NCBI GenBank assembly: GCA_022793895.1
Contig: JAAWDS010000010.1
Coordinates: 62,001 to 126,000 of the forward strand
DNA: 64,000 nt
DNA from: Provencibacterium sp.
Lineage (GTDB): Bacteria; Bacillota; Clostridia; Oscillospirales; Ruminococcaceae
Direction: 5' to 3'
Under the pieces are notes generated by a model. It was not told the origin of the DNA and did not search any database. It worked only from the letters and a program-made list of their open reading frames with translations. Positions 30,045 to 38,941 of the stretch are shown in pieces; position 1 is the first letter of the stretch; the number at the start of each line of letters is the position of its first letter. The position numbers and the translations under genes were made by a program.

Positions 30045-30079
30045 GGACAGGCTGCTTCCCTTGGGGGAGCAGCCTGTCC
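30045..30079 (+). terminator. Strong hairpin in 3' UTR of binding-protein gene (no T tract)
   Basis: GGACAGGCTGCTTCCC-TTG-GGGGAGCAGCCTGTCC. Confidence 0.5.
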
Positions 30080-30429
30080 ATATCCCGGCCAAACGGCAGG
30101 CGAGAGGCTGCCCATGAACAGATCCGTTCCTTTGAGCATTTGGAACGGGATTTTTTGGGGGAGATAGAGACAAGCCGCTGAAAAAGCAGAAGTTTTCTTA
30201 CAAGTTTTTGCAGCGGGGAAAGGAAAAAAGTGATAAAATAGAAGGGGATCAACGGAAATGCGGGAAAAGGCTGTAGGAAATCGGAAGACGGTAAAAATTT
30301 GAGCCTACAGCAGCCGCGGGGCTTCGTCTGTAGATATATGGGGATGGATGCTAAACGGCCTGCGCGGCGCCGGCATTGTGCGGCTGGCGGGAATTAAGAC
30401 GGGGAAATTTTCTCAGGAGGTGCAGTCAA

Positions 30430-31359
30430 TTGAGATGTTTTGAGAGCGGGCTGCTGGACGGGTTCCGCCTGCGGGTGGCTGAGAAGCAGCTGGGGGTCTA
30501 TGGGATTCATCTTTATAAGGAGGGCTATGCGCCGCTCCAATTCCGGTTCCGGAGCGATGACCGGACACACCTTTTCTCCGGCTCCAAGGCGTTTACCTCG
30601 GTGGCGGTGGGGATCGCTATCGGGGAGGGGCGGATTTCTATGGCGGACGCCGTTCTCTCCTTCTTCCCTGAATTTGCGGGGGAGGCAGCGCAGGGGGCGG
30701 AGAAGATAACCGTGCGCGACCTGCTGCAAATGCGGGCCGGGCATGGCGGTATGCTGTATACCACCCATGAGCAGAGCCAATATACGGGAGGGGACTGGGC
30801 AAAGCGGTTTTTGTCGATGCCGGCAGTCCATCCGGCCGGTACCCGGTTCCTGTATGATAACGGATGCAGCTATATGCTTTCGCGCGTTTTAGAGAAAGCG
30901 ACGGGGGAGACGCTCAAGGAGTATCTGGTCCCCCGGCTGTTCGATCCGCTGGGCATCCCGAACCCGCAATGGCATACCTGCCCGGACGGGCACACCTTGG
31001 GAGCGACGGGCCTGTTCCTTTCGACGGAGGAGTTTTCCCGGCTGGGACGGCTGCTGCTTTTCCAGGGGGAATGGGAAGGGAAAGAGCTTGTGCCTGCGGA
31101 TTACATCCGGCAGGCGGCCGAGGATACCGTTACGGTCGAAGGCTTCGGCGATCCGGAAAACCAAGCAGGTTACGGCTATCAGCTCTGGGGCTGCACCTGC
31201 GGGAACGCCTACCGCGCAGATGGAAAGTTCGGACAGTATTCGGTGGTCTTTCCGCAGCAGCGCGCCGTTGTCACCATAACGGCTCACAATGAAGGGGTTG
31301 CCAACGATATCCTACGCGCGATTTATGACGAGGTAATCCCGCGCCTGCCCGATTGCTGA
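30430..31359 (+). CDS. Serine hydrolase, class C beta-lactamase/penicillin-binding-like
   Basis: FSGSKAFTS (SxxK), YDNGCSYM (YxN), GYGYQLWG; RBS aggaggtg before TTG at 30430. Confidence 0.85.
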   Translation: MRCFESGLLDGFRLRVAEKQLGVYGIHLYKEGYAPLQFRFRSDDRTHLFSGSKAFTSVAVGIAIGEGRISMADAVLSFFPEFAGEAAQGAEKITVRDLLQMRAGHGGMLYTTHEQSQYTGGDWAKRFLSMPAVHPAGTRFLYDNGCSYMLSRVLEKATGETLKEYLVPRLFDPLGIPNPQWHTCPDGHTLGATGLFLSTEEFSRLGRLLLFQGEWEGKELVPADYIRQAAEDTVTVEGFGDPENQAGYGYQLWGCTCGNAYRADGKFGQYSVVFPQQRAVVTITAHNEGVANDILRAIYDEVIPRLPDC

Positions 31360-31827
31360 GATTGTAAGGTTCCCTAAGGATGGGACGCGATCGGCATGCC
31401 CGGCAAAAACAGAGTCCGATCTCCTGTTGTAGACAGTGAAGGGCGCGTCTGGACGTTGGTTTATAAACGATACGTCCAGACGGGGCTTTGGCGAAGTGGG
31501 GAAGGGAATATCAAACGGAACCCCACAGCGTTTGGAGCGTCTGTTTCCAGCGGAGTCTGATCGGGGAGGCCAGCATAATGCAACAGAAAGCCGCCCTGCG
31601 CGCGGGGGGAGCGCCCTGGCGCCTCCTGGCCGCAGGCAGATTTCCGGCGTGGGCTATCATTAACCAACAGCTACAGAAGGCGAAAAACGATATGGCCTCC
31701 AGCGCCAAGGAGTGGAAGACTCCGGACGATAGAACTGCCGCCGGTAGCGGTCGCCCGGATGCAAAATTATTATAATACCCTCGCTGTAAAGGATAAATGA
31801 AAGGGTCAAACCCCAAAAATGGACAGC

Positions 31828-31864
31828 AAAAAACCCCGCAAACACGCATGTTTACGAGGTTTTC
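31828..31864 (-). terminator. Terminator of tRNA-Ser(GGA)
   Basis: AAAACCCCGCAAAC...GTTTACGAGGTTTTC; T-run on the minus strand. Confidence 0.7.
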
Positions 31865-31871
31865 TTTTGGC

Positions 31872-31960
31872 GGAGAAGGAGGGATTCGAACCCTCGAGGA
31901 GTTTTTGGCCCCTACACGATTTCCAGTCGTGCGCCCTCGACCAAGCTAGGCGACTTCTCC
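31872..31960 (-). tRNA. tRNA-Ser (GGA)
   Basis: GGAGAAGTCGCCTAGCTTGGTCGAGGGCGCACGACTGGAAATCGTGTAGGGG...GGTTCGAATCCCTCCTTCTCC; class II long variable arm; anticodon GGA. Confidence 0.95.
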
Positions 31961-32041
31961 AAACGATGGGATAAAAATATACCAGCGCTTATCACGCCTA
32001 ACTAGTATACCCGATTCGTGAGAAAAAATCAATCCCTATTT

Positions 32042-32767
32042 TCAAATTTTATCCTTTTCCGCCGCAAAATGTTCGAGCAGGCGGCTCGCGCTACAGGCGG
32101 CCAATTCTAATGTGCGTACCGGTTCGGCAATGTCCCAAAGATAGTGCGCATCAGAATTGGTGATCACCTGGCAGCCGGCAATTTTTCCCCGGTTTTCTTC
32201 CTCCGCTAAAAAACGCTCCGGCTCTTTGACCTCCACGACGGTAAAGCCGCACTCCGGCGGCAGAAAGCCCAGGTTGGAGAGCGCGCTGTAAGCGCTCTTG
32301 TCCACATGGGCGGGAAAAGCAAAGCCGCCGTATTTGCGCGCAAGAAGGGGAGCCTCGGCGATCGGAATGGTCGAAGCATTGATGAGCAGCCGGGGCTCCG
32401 ATCGGAGTACGGCGTCGTTCTCATCCATCACCCACTGTTCCCCGAAGATTTCCGGCCGGTTCTCAATGGCAGGAACGCGGCTGTATACCTCTTCATCAAA
32501 CGCCATGGCCGCCTCCAATTCGGGGAACAGACAGACCACGTGGATTTCTTCCGCCGTGCACAGCTCCATCCCAGCGATCGCCAAAATACCGCTGCGGCGG
32601 GCAACCTCTAAAAAAGCCGGACAGTTTTTACAACTGTTGTGATCGGTTAAAGCAACAACCTGCAACCCGTTGAGGATCGCCATGTTGATCATGTTGTTCG
32701 GCGTCATGTCCGCGTCGCCGCAAGGGGAGAGGCAGGAGTGCATGTGCAGGTCATAGCTAAGTTTCAT
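32042..32767 (-). CDS. PHP-domain phosphoesterase
   Basis: YDLHMHSCLSPCGDADMTP; VVALTDHNSCKNCPA; GMELCTAEEIHVVCLFPE; NSDAHYLWDI. Confidence 0.9.
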   Translation of the reverse strand: MKLSYDLHMHSCLSPCGDADMTPNNMINMAILNGLQVVALTDHNSCKNCPAFLEVARRSGILAIAGMELCTAEEIHVVCLFPELEAAMAFDEEVYSRVPAIENRPEIFGEQWVMDENDAVLRSEPRLLINASTIPIAEAPLLARKYGGFAFPAHVDKSAYSALSNLGFLPPECGFTVVEVKEPERFLAEEENRGKIAGCQVITNSDAHYLWDIAEPVRTLELAACSASRLLEHFAAEKDKI

Positions 32768-33104
32768 CGCCGGTTACCTTCCCGATCGCGACCGCCGTAT
32801 CATAAACCGGGCGTTCGCTGAAGAGCAGCACAACCTCTTGCTCGCGCGCCTTCTGGCGGGTCGCTTCGTCAATGGCCATCCCCTCGGCAATTACAACGCA
32901 GCTCAAATCGCAGAGCACCGCCACCGCTATCGCATTGAGGTTCGCCATGACCGTTACCCACACGCCGCCCGCCGGCGCGCGGCCCATCACAATCGAAAGC
33001 AGGTCGCAGCAGTAGACCCCGCCGCTGATTTCCCTGGAAAGGCCGTCGCCGCCTTCTATTACCGTTAAACCAAGCTCCCGCGCCATCTCCTCCACCGTTT
33101 TCAT
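32757..33104 (-). CDS. DRTGG-domain-like protein
   Basis: IEGGDGLSREISGGVYCCDLLSIVMGRAPAGGVWVTVMANLNAIAVA; overlaps neighbours. Confidence 0.75.
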   Translation of the reverse strand: MKTVEEMARELGLTVIEGGDGLSREISGGVYCCDLLSIVMGRAPAGGVWVTVMANLNAIAVAVLCDLSCVVIAEGMAIDEATRQKAREQEVVLLFSERPVYDTAVAIGKVTGDET

Positions 33105-34402
33105 TACTTCACGCCCTCCTTCTCGTTCGCCGCGTCCCGCCGGGCGGCGTCCTCCGCCAACGTCGCCAGGTTTTCTTTGATGCGGAAGATGCAGTCGTCC
33201 GCTGCCGCGAAGCCGCGCACGATATCCTCCGCCAACGCCCGGCAGGTGGGCGCGCCGCAGGAACCGCAGTCTAAGCCCGGCAGGCTGTCCTCCAGCTCCT
33301 GCATGCGCCGCATCTTCTCCATGGCGGCGGAAAGGTTGGAATCCAGCTCCATGACCGGCTCATAATCGATAACGCTGTCGTATTTGACCGCCCGCGGAAC
33401 CTCGTCCTCAATGTGGTTGCAGCTAACCGGACGGTATTTGCGGATGCGCTTGAGCTTCGCTTTGGCTACATAGGGGTTTTCGACGTTGAGAACGCCGCCG
33501 ACGCACCCGGCGCTGCATGCGTTGAGCTCGACAAAGTCCAGATCGGTAAACTTATCGTCCTCCAGATCCTCCAGCACCTTGATGACGTTTTCAATCCCGT
33601 CCGCCGCAAGATACCGGTCGTTGAGCAGCGCGGCCGCTTCGCCGCCTGAGGATCCCCAGCCCATCCCCATCCGGCCGGCGGAAGACTGCTCCGCCGTGAC
33701 CGAGACCTCTTTCATCAGGCGGATGAGCTTCGGGTATACGTCCCGAATGGCCAGAACGCCATCCACCGCCGACTGCTTGGAGCCGAGCGGGCGTTTGACC
33801 GCCGTCACCTTGGCCGGGCAGGGAGAGATAAAGAACACCCCAATCTCTTCGGGTGTGCGTCCCGTCCGCTCCACCGCCTCTTTTTTGGCCATGCGCGCCG
33901 CGACCTCGATGGGCGCGCGCAGCGGCAGAATGTTCGGGATAAGTTCGGGAAAGCGCACCCGGATGAGCCGCAGCACTGCCGGACAGGCCGAGGAGATCAC
34001 CGGCCGCTGCAACATCCCGCTGCTCATCAGGCGGCGGGTGGAATCGGAAACGATCTCGGCGGCGCGCGCCACCTCGAACACCTCGTTGAAGCCGAGCATA
34101 TGCAGCGCTTCCAACAGAATATCGACGTCATCCAGATTGTTGAACTGCCCGTAAAGCGCGGGGGCGGGCAGCGCGATTCTATAAGGAAAGCTCTCCATGC
34201 TCTCCAGCGGATCGAAAATCGCCTGTTTCGCGTGATGCGGGCAAATGCGGATACATTCCCCACAGTCGATGCAGCGCTCTTTAATAATCTTTGCCTTCCC
34301 ATCCCGCACCCGGATCGCCTCGGTCGGGCAGCGCTTGACACAGTGGGTGCAGCCCTTGCAGGCATCCCGATCCAACGTTACCGAGTGGAAATATTCCGCC
34401 AT
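33104..34402 (-). CDS. FeFe-hydrogenase-like iron-sulfur protein with degenerate L1 motif, putative sensory/regulatory
   Basis: 2x[4Fe-4S] (CKGCTHCVKRCP, CIDCGECIRICP). H-cluster region SSACPAVL / SPCPAKVTAVK / ELNACSAGCVGG. C-terminal CGSCGAPTCRALAEDI 4Fe-4S domain. Confidence 0.85.
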   Translation of the reverse strand: MAEYFHSVTLDRDACKGCTHCVKRCPTEAIRVRDGKAKIIKERCIDCGECIRICPHHAKQAIFDPLESMESFPYRIALPAPALYGQFNNLDDVDILLEALHMLGFNEVFEVARAAEIVSDSTRRLMSSGMLQRPVISSACPAVLRLIRVRFPELIPNILPLRAPIEVAARMAKKEAVERTGRTPEEIGVFFISPCPAKVTAVKRPLGSKQSAVDGVLAIRDVYPKLIRLMKEVSVTAEQSSAGRMGMGWGSSGGEAAALLNDRYLAADGIENVIKVLEDLEDDKFTDLDFVELNACSAGCVGGVLNVENPYVAKAKLKRIRKYRPVSCNHIEDEVPRAVKYDSVIDYEPVMELDSNLSAAMEKMRRMQELEDSLPGLDCGSCGAPTCRALAEDIVRGFAAADDCIFRIKENLATLAEDAARRDAANEKEGVK

Positions 34403-34514
34403 GGTCCTGATCCTTCCTTTCCCAGCCGCCCCGCCGGCCCGGCAGGGCCGGATTCCTGTCTAAAGGGAGAGGGGCGTAAAAATCCGCTCTGCGCGGCAGG
34501 GAGCGCCTTTGGCT

Positions 34515-34955
34515 TTACGCGGGGTTGCGTACCGTCATGCTCACGGTCGTGCCGACGCCCGGCGTGCTTTCCAAGCGCATCTCATCGGTATATTTCTTCA
34601 TGTTGGGCAGGCCCATCCCTGCGCCGAAGCCCAGGTTGCGCACCTCTTCGGGCGCGGTGGAATAGCCGGCCTGCATGGCCAGATTGATATCCTTAATTCC
34701 CGGTCCGCGGTCGGCCAGCACCATTTCTACCCGGTCGGGATGGATCTCAACGGTGATTTCTCCGCCCTGGGCATGGATCACCATGTTGATTTCGCCCTCA
34801 TACATCGCAATGGCGACCCGCCGGACAACGTCCGGATGGATCCCCAGCTTTTTCAGCGTTTTTTTAACGGCGCTCGACGCCTCGCCCGCCCGCGTAAAAT
34901 CGTCGGGAGGCACGGTATAGCGCAGCTTCACCGGCTCAGCCACTAGACATTGCAC
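34515..34955 (-). CDS. RsbW-like ATP-binding anti-sigma/serine kinase-type regulator
   Basis: HATPase motifs EGEINMVIHA, LADRGPGIKDI, GFGAGMGLPNMKKYTDEM. Confidence 0.88.
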   Translation of the reverse strand: MQCLVAEPVKLRYTVPPDDFTRAGEASSAVKKTLKKLGIHPDVVRRVAIAMYEGEINMVIHAQGGEITVEIHPDRVEMVLADRGPGIKDINLAMQAGYSTAPEEVRNLGFGAGMGLPNMKKYTDEMRLESTPGVGTTVSMTVRNPA

Positions 34956-35293
34956 CCGCCTTTCAGCCCGTTTTCATAGAGCAGCCCGCAGGCGGTAAAC
35001 ATGCGGAATTCGGTGCTCATCATGACGATCGAGCGCTCTTCGGCCAGCGCAATCATCTGTGCGTCCGGCTGCTTGCCGCGCACAAAGACGATGCACACCA
35101 TGTCCATCATCTCGGCGGTGCGGATGACCTGGGAATTGACCAGCCCGGTCAGAAGGACCGATTGATCCTTGACATAGGCCAGAACGTCGCTCATCATGTC
35201 GCTCCCGCAGGCGGTATGTACCTCGCGGTCAAGGAATTCCTCCCCACAGTAGATTTTCGCTTTTAATATGTTGTGGATATCCCGGACGTTCAT
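34943..35293 (-). CDS. DRTGG-domain protein
   Basis: MNVRDIHNILKAKIYCGEEFLDREVHTACGSDMMSDVLAYVKDQSVLLTGLVNSQVIRTAEMMD. Confidence 0.82.
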   Translation of the reverse strand: MNVRDIHNILKAKIYCGEEFLDREVHTACGSDMMSDVLAYVKDQSVLLTGLVNSQVIRTAEMMDMVCIVFVRGKQPDAQMIALAEERSIVMMSTEFRMFTACGLLYENGLKGGCNV

Positions 35294-35324
35294 GCTTCGA
35301 AGCCTCCCCAACCTGTTTTGTTAA

Positions 35325-35338
35325 AATCAAACTTGATT
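35325..35338. promoter_or_regulatory. Palindrome AATCAA-AC-TTGATT downstream of promoter
   Basis: Perfect 6-bp arms just after the inferred transcription start of the sensory-hydrogenase operon. Confidence 0.4.
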
Positions 35339-35348
35339 ATCTGGGTGT

Positions 35349-35377
35349 ATTATAACATTTTTAGTGGGTACGCTCAA
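35349..35377 (-). promoter_or_regulatory. Promoter TTGAGC-N17-TATAAT (minus strand)
   Basis: Minus-strand TTGAGC GTACCCACTAAAAATGT TATAAT upstream of the DRTGG gene. Confidence 0.65.
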
Positions 35378-35460
35378 GAGGGGAAGGGCGTTTCGGAAGA
35401 ATTTGTTAAGGGGCGCCAAAAGCCGGCCGTCTGTTTTTAGAGATTCCACTCCTCTTCTTT

Positions 35461-36348
35461 CTATGAAAATAAGCTGAGCTGGGCCGCATATCCCTGCTGA
35501 TAGGCGCGGATGATCTCCGGCATTTGGTAGAGCAGCCCCAGTCGGCTGCACGCGGCGGTAAAGGACCTCCAGAGCCTGTCCGCCTGCGGCACGGCGCAGT
35601 AGTACCGCCCTCCATACCGGCTCTCGTAACGAGCCGCCAGCCCCTTGCCTGGGAAATATTCCTCCAGCTTTTGGTAGAACCATTCCCGCTGTCCGGCGCG
35701 CATCGTCATGCCGAGGGCCGGATAGACGAAGCGGGCCCCGCAGGCGGCGGCCCGCCGCAGCAGTTCGAGAACATCCGCCTCGTTGTCCTCCAAAAAGGGG
35801 AGCACCGGCATAAGCAAAACGCCGCAGAAGACGCCCGCCTTCGCCAGCTTTTCCAGCGCCATAAAGCGTTCGGAGGGCGGCGGGGCGCCCGGCTCGATTT
35901 TGGCGGCCAGCGCATCGCTGGTGCAGGTAATCGTGAGCTTTACCAGCACCGGCGCACGTTCGCGGATCGACTGCAAAATATCGGTATCCCGCGTCACCAG
36001 CGTCCCTTTGGTGGCAATGGCCGCGCCGAAGCCGTAGGCGTCCAGCAGTTCGAGCGCATGCCGGGTAAGCTGTTCCTTCGCTTCGAACGGGTTATAAGGG
36101 TCGCTCATCGATCCCGTTGCCACCACGCCGGTTTTCACCTTCCGGCGCAGATCGTCCCGGATAATCCGCAGCGCGTCCGCCTTAGCGCGTACCCGGCCGA
36201 AATCCTCGATGCGGTAGCAGTCGCTGCGGCTGTCGCAGTAAATGCACCCATGGCAGCAGCCGCGGTAGATATTCATCGTATAATCCGAACCGAACCATTC
36301 GCTGGTTTGGTTGCGGGTGACAATGGTTTTAGCTGGGATAAGCTCCAT
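35461..36348 (-). CDS. Radical SAM protein, spore photoproduct lyase-like family
   Basis: NIYRGCCHGCIYCDSRSDCY; MSDPYNPFEAKEQLTRHALELL. Confidence 0.85.
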   Translation of the reverse strand: MELIPAKTIVTRNQTSEWFGSDYTMNIYRGCCHGCIYCDSRSDCYRIEDFGRVRAKADALRIIRDDLRRKVKTGVVATGSMSDPYNPFEAKEQLTRHALELLDAYGFGAAIATKGTLVTRDTDILQSIRERAPVLVKLTITCTSDALAAKIEPGAPPPSERFMALEKLAKAGVFCGVLLMPVLPFLEDNEADVLELLRRAAACGARFVYPALGMTMRAGQREWFYQKLEEYFPGKGLAARYESRYGGRYYCAVPQADRLWRSFTAACSRLGLLYQMPEIIRAYQQGYAAQLSLFS

Positions 36349-36423
36349 TCTGACACCCCCCTAAGGAAAATCGCGGTTTCCTCCCCCAAGCCGCACAGGC
36401 GGCAGATTTCGGGATAGAAAAAT

Positions 36424-36450
36424 GGCGATCGATGGTTTCCATCGATCGCC
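36424..36450 (-). terminator. Terminator of tRNA-Ser(CGA)
   Basis: GGCGATCGATGG-TTT-CCATCGATCGCC with T-run on the minus strand. Confidence 0.8.
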
Positions 36451-36460
36451 GGTTTTTGGC

Positions 36461-36547
36461 GGAGCGGGTGGGATTCGAACCCACGGGACCCGTAAAGGCC
36501 CAACTGATTTCGAGTCAGTCCCGTTATGACCACTTCGATACCGCTCC
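36461..36547 (-). tRNA. tRNA-Ser (CGA)
   Basis: GGAGCGGTATCGAAGTGGTCATAACGGGACTGACTCGAAATCAG...GTGGGTTCGAATCCCACCCGCTCC; anticodon CGA; long variable arm. Confidence 0.95.
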
Positions 36548-36901
36548 CTATAAATCCTCTCCGCCCGGTAAGTCCAGGCAAGATTCTTTAGTATTATAGC
36601 AGGTTCCGCTGCGGTTTGCAAGAGCCTACACCTCTTTTTTATCATTCACAGTTCGGAAAGAAGGGGGGGCTCTTTCGAGGCTTTGCGCGCGGAGTCCTAT
36701 TTCAGCTGAAAAAAGGAAGATAGGAACGTCCGCCAAGATGCGGAAAGGAACCGAAAGCTCCCCAAAGCCTCCGATTCCTTTCGCATCTTCGCAGACGGCC
36801 CCTGCCGCTGCAAACCGGACCGTTACTTTATAGCAGCCCTTCTAAAAAATGGACTTCGGCTCTGCTTAAAAGCCCTGCTTAAAAGCCCTGCCGGCCGTTC
36901 T

Positions 36902-37741
36902 CTATTCCAGATTGAGCTTTTTCCCCAGCAGCCAGTTGGCGAGAGCGAAGCAGGCGGCTCCCATCAGCGCGCCCCAGAGAAGGACCATCCAGATCCCGGC
37001 GTGCATAACGGTGAGGATATGCTGATCCCCCCACCTGGCGGGGAGGGAAATCATATCGGTCAGCTTATCGAATACCCATACAGCGGAAAAGGTAATGATC
37101 TGGAAAGCCGTATTGAGCACGATAAAGGCCCCAAAGGCGCCCAACAGCTTATGCGCGCTCCAGAGCTGGCCGACGGCAATAGCCGCATAAACCAGCAGAA
37201 TGAAGTAGAAGAGGTAGACGAGCATTAACAGGCACACCTCAAAGGAAAGCAGCACGCCATGCAGCGCCGATTGGGGAGTCAGGTTCCGGAAGGACATGGG
37301 AAGGCCCGCGAAAATATCAATGATATCCCCAAGGCTTGCCATCATCAGCAGGCAGGCGAGCAGGGTGACGAGCCCGCTCACCACCAGCCACATGCAGGAG
37401 ACGGCGGCCTTGCTGGTAATCAGCTGCCAGGGCCGCACGGGGAGAGTAAACATCAAATACCCCTCGTCCCCCAAAAGGTTCTTATAAAAGCGCTGGATCA
37501 TCACAATCGCGGCCAGCATAAAGATGGCGCAGATTAAGAAGATGAAGAGCGCCATGCTGATGACGCGGGTAATCTCGATGGGCAGGCCCTTGCCGTTTTG
37601 GCGCAGCGTGCGCATCATGTTCTCGGCCCTGTTGCTGTAAAAGAGCTTGTTGAGCAGCGAAAGCACGATCAGCGCGCCGAAAAAGGGGAGAAAGATGCGC
37701 CCGGTCGCGCGCAATTCATACTTCATTAATTTTCTCAGCAT
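36902..37741 (-). CDS. ABC transporter permease (ABC-2-like)
   Basis: MLRKLMKYELRATGRIFLPFFGALIVLSLLNKLF; multiple TM segments. The upstream extension of the ORF to 38173 overlaps the ATPase and is spurious. Confidence 0.8.
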   Translation of the reverse strand: MLRKLMKYELRATGRIFLPFFGALIVLSLLNKLFYSNRAENMMRTLRQNGKGLPIEITRVISMALFIFLICAIFMLAAIVMIQRFYKNLLGDEGYLMFTLPVRPWQLITSKAAVSCMWLVVSGLVTLLACLLMMASLGDIIDIFAGLPMSFRNLTPQSALHGVLLSFEVCLLMLVYLFYFILLVYAAIAVGQLWSAHKLLGAFGAFIVLNTAFQIITFSAVWVFDKLTDMISLPARWGDQHILTVMHAGIWMVLLWGALMGAACFALANWLLGKKLNLE

Positions 37742-38433
37742 TTGAAAACCTCCCTGAAAAGCGCATCGACGCTCATCCCCCGTTCCTCCCGGATACCATC
37801 GACCGAGGAGGAGAGCGCAATCCGTCCATGTTCGATAAAAATCACATCGTCGAGCACCCGTTCCACATCGGCGATCAGGTGGGTAGAGATGATCACCGCC
37901 GCGTTCTCCGAATAGTTGCCGATAATGGTCGAGAGAATATAATCCCTCGTCGCAGGATCCACGCCGCCAATCGGCTCGTCGAGCAGATAGAGCTCCGCGT
38001 TCCGGCTCATGACCAAAATGAGCTGCACCTTCTCCTTGGTGCCCTTCGACATCGTTTTTAACCGGTCGGACGGATTGATATTCAACCGGTTGAGCATTTC
38101 CAACGCCTTCATGCGGTCGAACCCGCGGTAAAAATCTGAAAACAGGTCGATGATGTCGTTCACCCGCATCCAATCCCCAAGATAAGGGCGATCCGGCAGA
38201 TAGCTGACCATCTCCTTGGTTTCCACGCCGATGGGCTTCCCGGCGATCCGGATCTCTCCGAGCGTGGGGGAGAGCAGGCCGCTGGCAATCTTAATGAGGG
38301 TGGTCTTCCCGCTCCCGTTCGGACCGAGCAGCCCGATGATCCGCCCGCGCTGCACCGTAAGATCCACCGATGAAAGCGCTTCTTTCGATCCATACCGCTT
38401 GGTAAGCACCTTGCATTCCAATATAGGTTCCAT
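37735..38433 (-). CDS. ABC transporter ATP-binding protein
   Basis: GLLGPNGSGKTTLIKIASG Walker A, LLDEPIGGVD Walker B; start MEPILECKVLTKRYG. Confidence 0.93.
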   Translation of the reverse strand: MEPILECKVLTKRYGSKEALSSVDLTVQRGRIIGLLGPNGSGKTTLIKIASGLLSPTLGEIRIAGKPIGVETKEMVSYLPDRPYLGDWMRVNDIIDLFSDFYRGFDRMKALEMLNRLNINPSDRLKTMSKGTKEKVQLILVMSRNAELYLLDEPIGGVDPATRDYILSTIIGNYSENAAVIISTHLIADVERVLDDVIFIEHGRIALSSSVDGIREERGMSVDALFREVFKC

Positions 38434-38500
38434 CTGTCCCCTTCCTTTCTTAACCAACCCTTGCCGCCCCTCAAAAAAAACCGGGCGGACGAAAATGCCT

Positions 38501-38890
38501 CTATGCGCTCTCTTTTTCCGGCTTTTTCGGTTCTGCGTCCGCGGTTTGGAGCAGCCGGAGCGTTTCCTCGCGGCTGATGCCGAGCTGTCCCATCTTCTCA
38601 AAGAAGAGCGCCACCTGCTCGCGCGCTAGCTTTTCCCGAATGCTTCTAATCATCTCATGATCCTCCGTGATAAATCTTCCGGCCGTCCGCTGGGTATGCA
38701 CCAATCCATCCCGCTCCAACTCGGCCAGAGCCTTCTGCATGGTGTTCGGATTTACCGACGCCTCCGCCGCCAGGTCGCGCACGGCGGGCAGCTTACTGCC
38801 TGCCGGATACTGCCCGGACACGATCCGCATTTGGATCTGCTCAATCAGTTGTATATAGATCGGGCGATCGCCTTTGAACTCCCATGTCAT
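38501..38890 (-). CDS. GntR family regulator (YtrA-like)
   Basis: PIYIQLIEQIQMRIVSGQYPAGSKLPAVRDLAAEASVNPNTMQKALAELERDGLVHTQRTAGRFI. Confidence 0.93.
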   Translation of the reverse strand: MTWEFKGDRPIYIQLIEQIQMRIVSGQYPAGSKLPAVRDLAAEASVNPNTMQKALAELERDGLVHTQRTAGRFITEDHEMIRSIREKLAREQVALFFEKMGQLGISREETLRLLQTADAEPKKPEKESA

Positions 38891-38903
38891 CTCCTTGCCT
38901 CCC

Positions 38904-38941
38904 TTGTACTATTGTATTAATAACGTAATACAATAGTACAA
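38904..38941. promoter_or_regulatory. Perfect 16-bp-arm palindrome, probable GntR/YtrA operator
   Basis: TTGTACTATTGTATTA-ATAACG-TAATACAATAGTACAA, directly upstream of the GntR gene. Confidence 0.8.

Noticed and set aside
31370-31830. Possible additional gene between the beta-lactamase-like gene and tRNA-Ser
   Set aside because: Only short overlapping ORFs with no RBS or domain signature.
37742-38173. N-terminal extension of the ABC permease ORF
   Set aside because: Overlaps the ABC ATPase coding region; the true start is the ATG at 37741 (MLRKLMKYELRATG).
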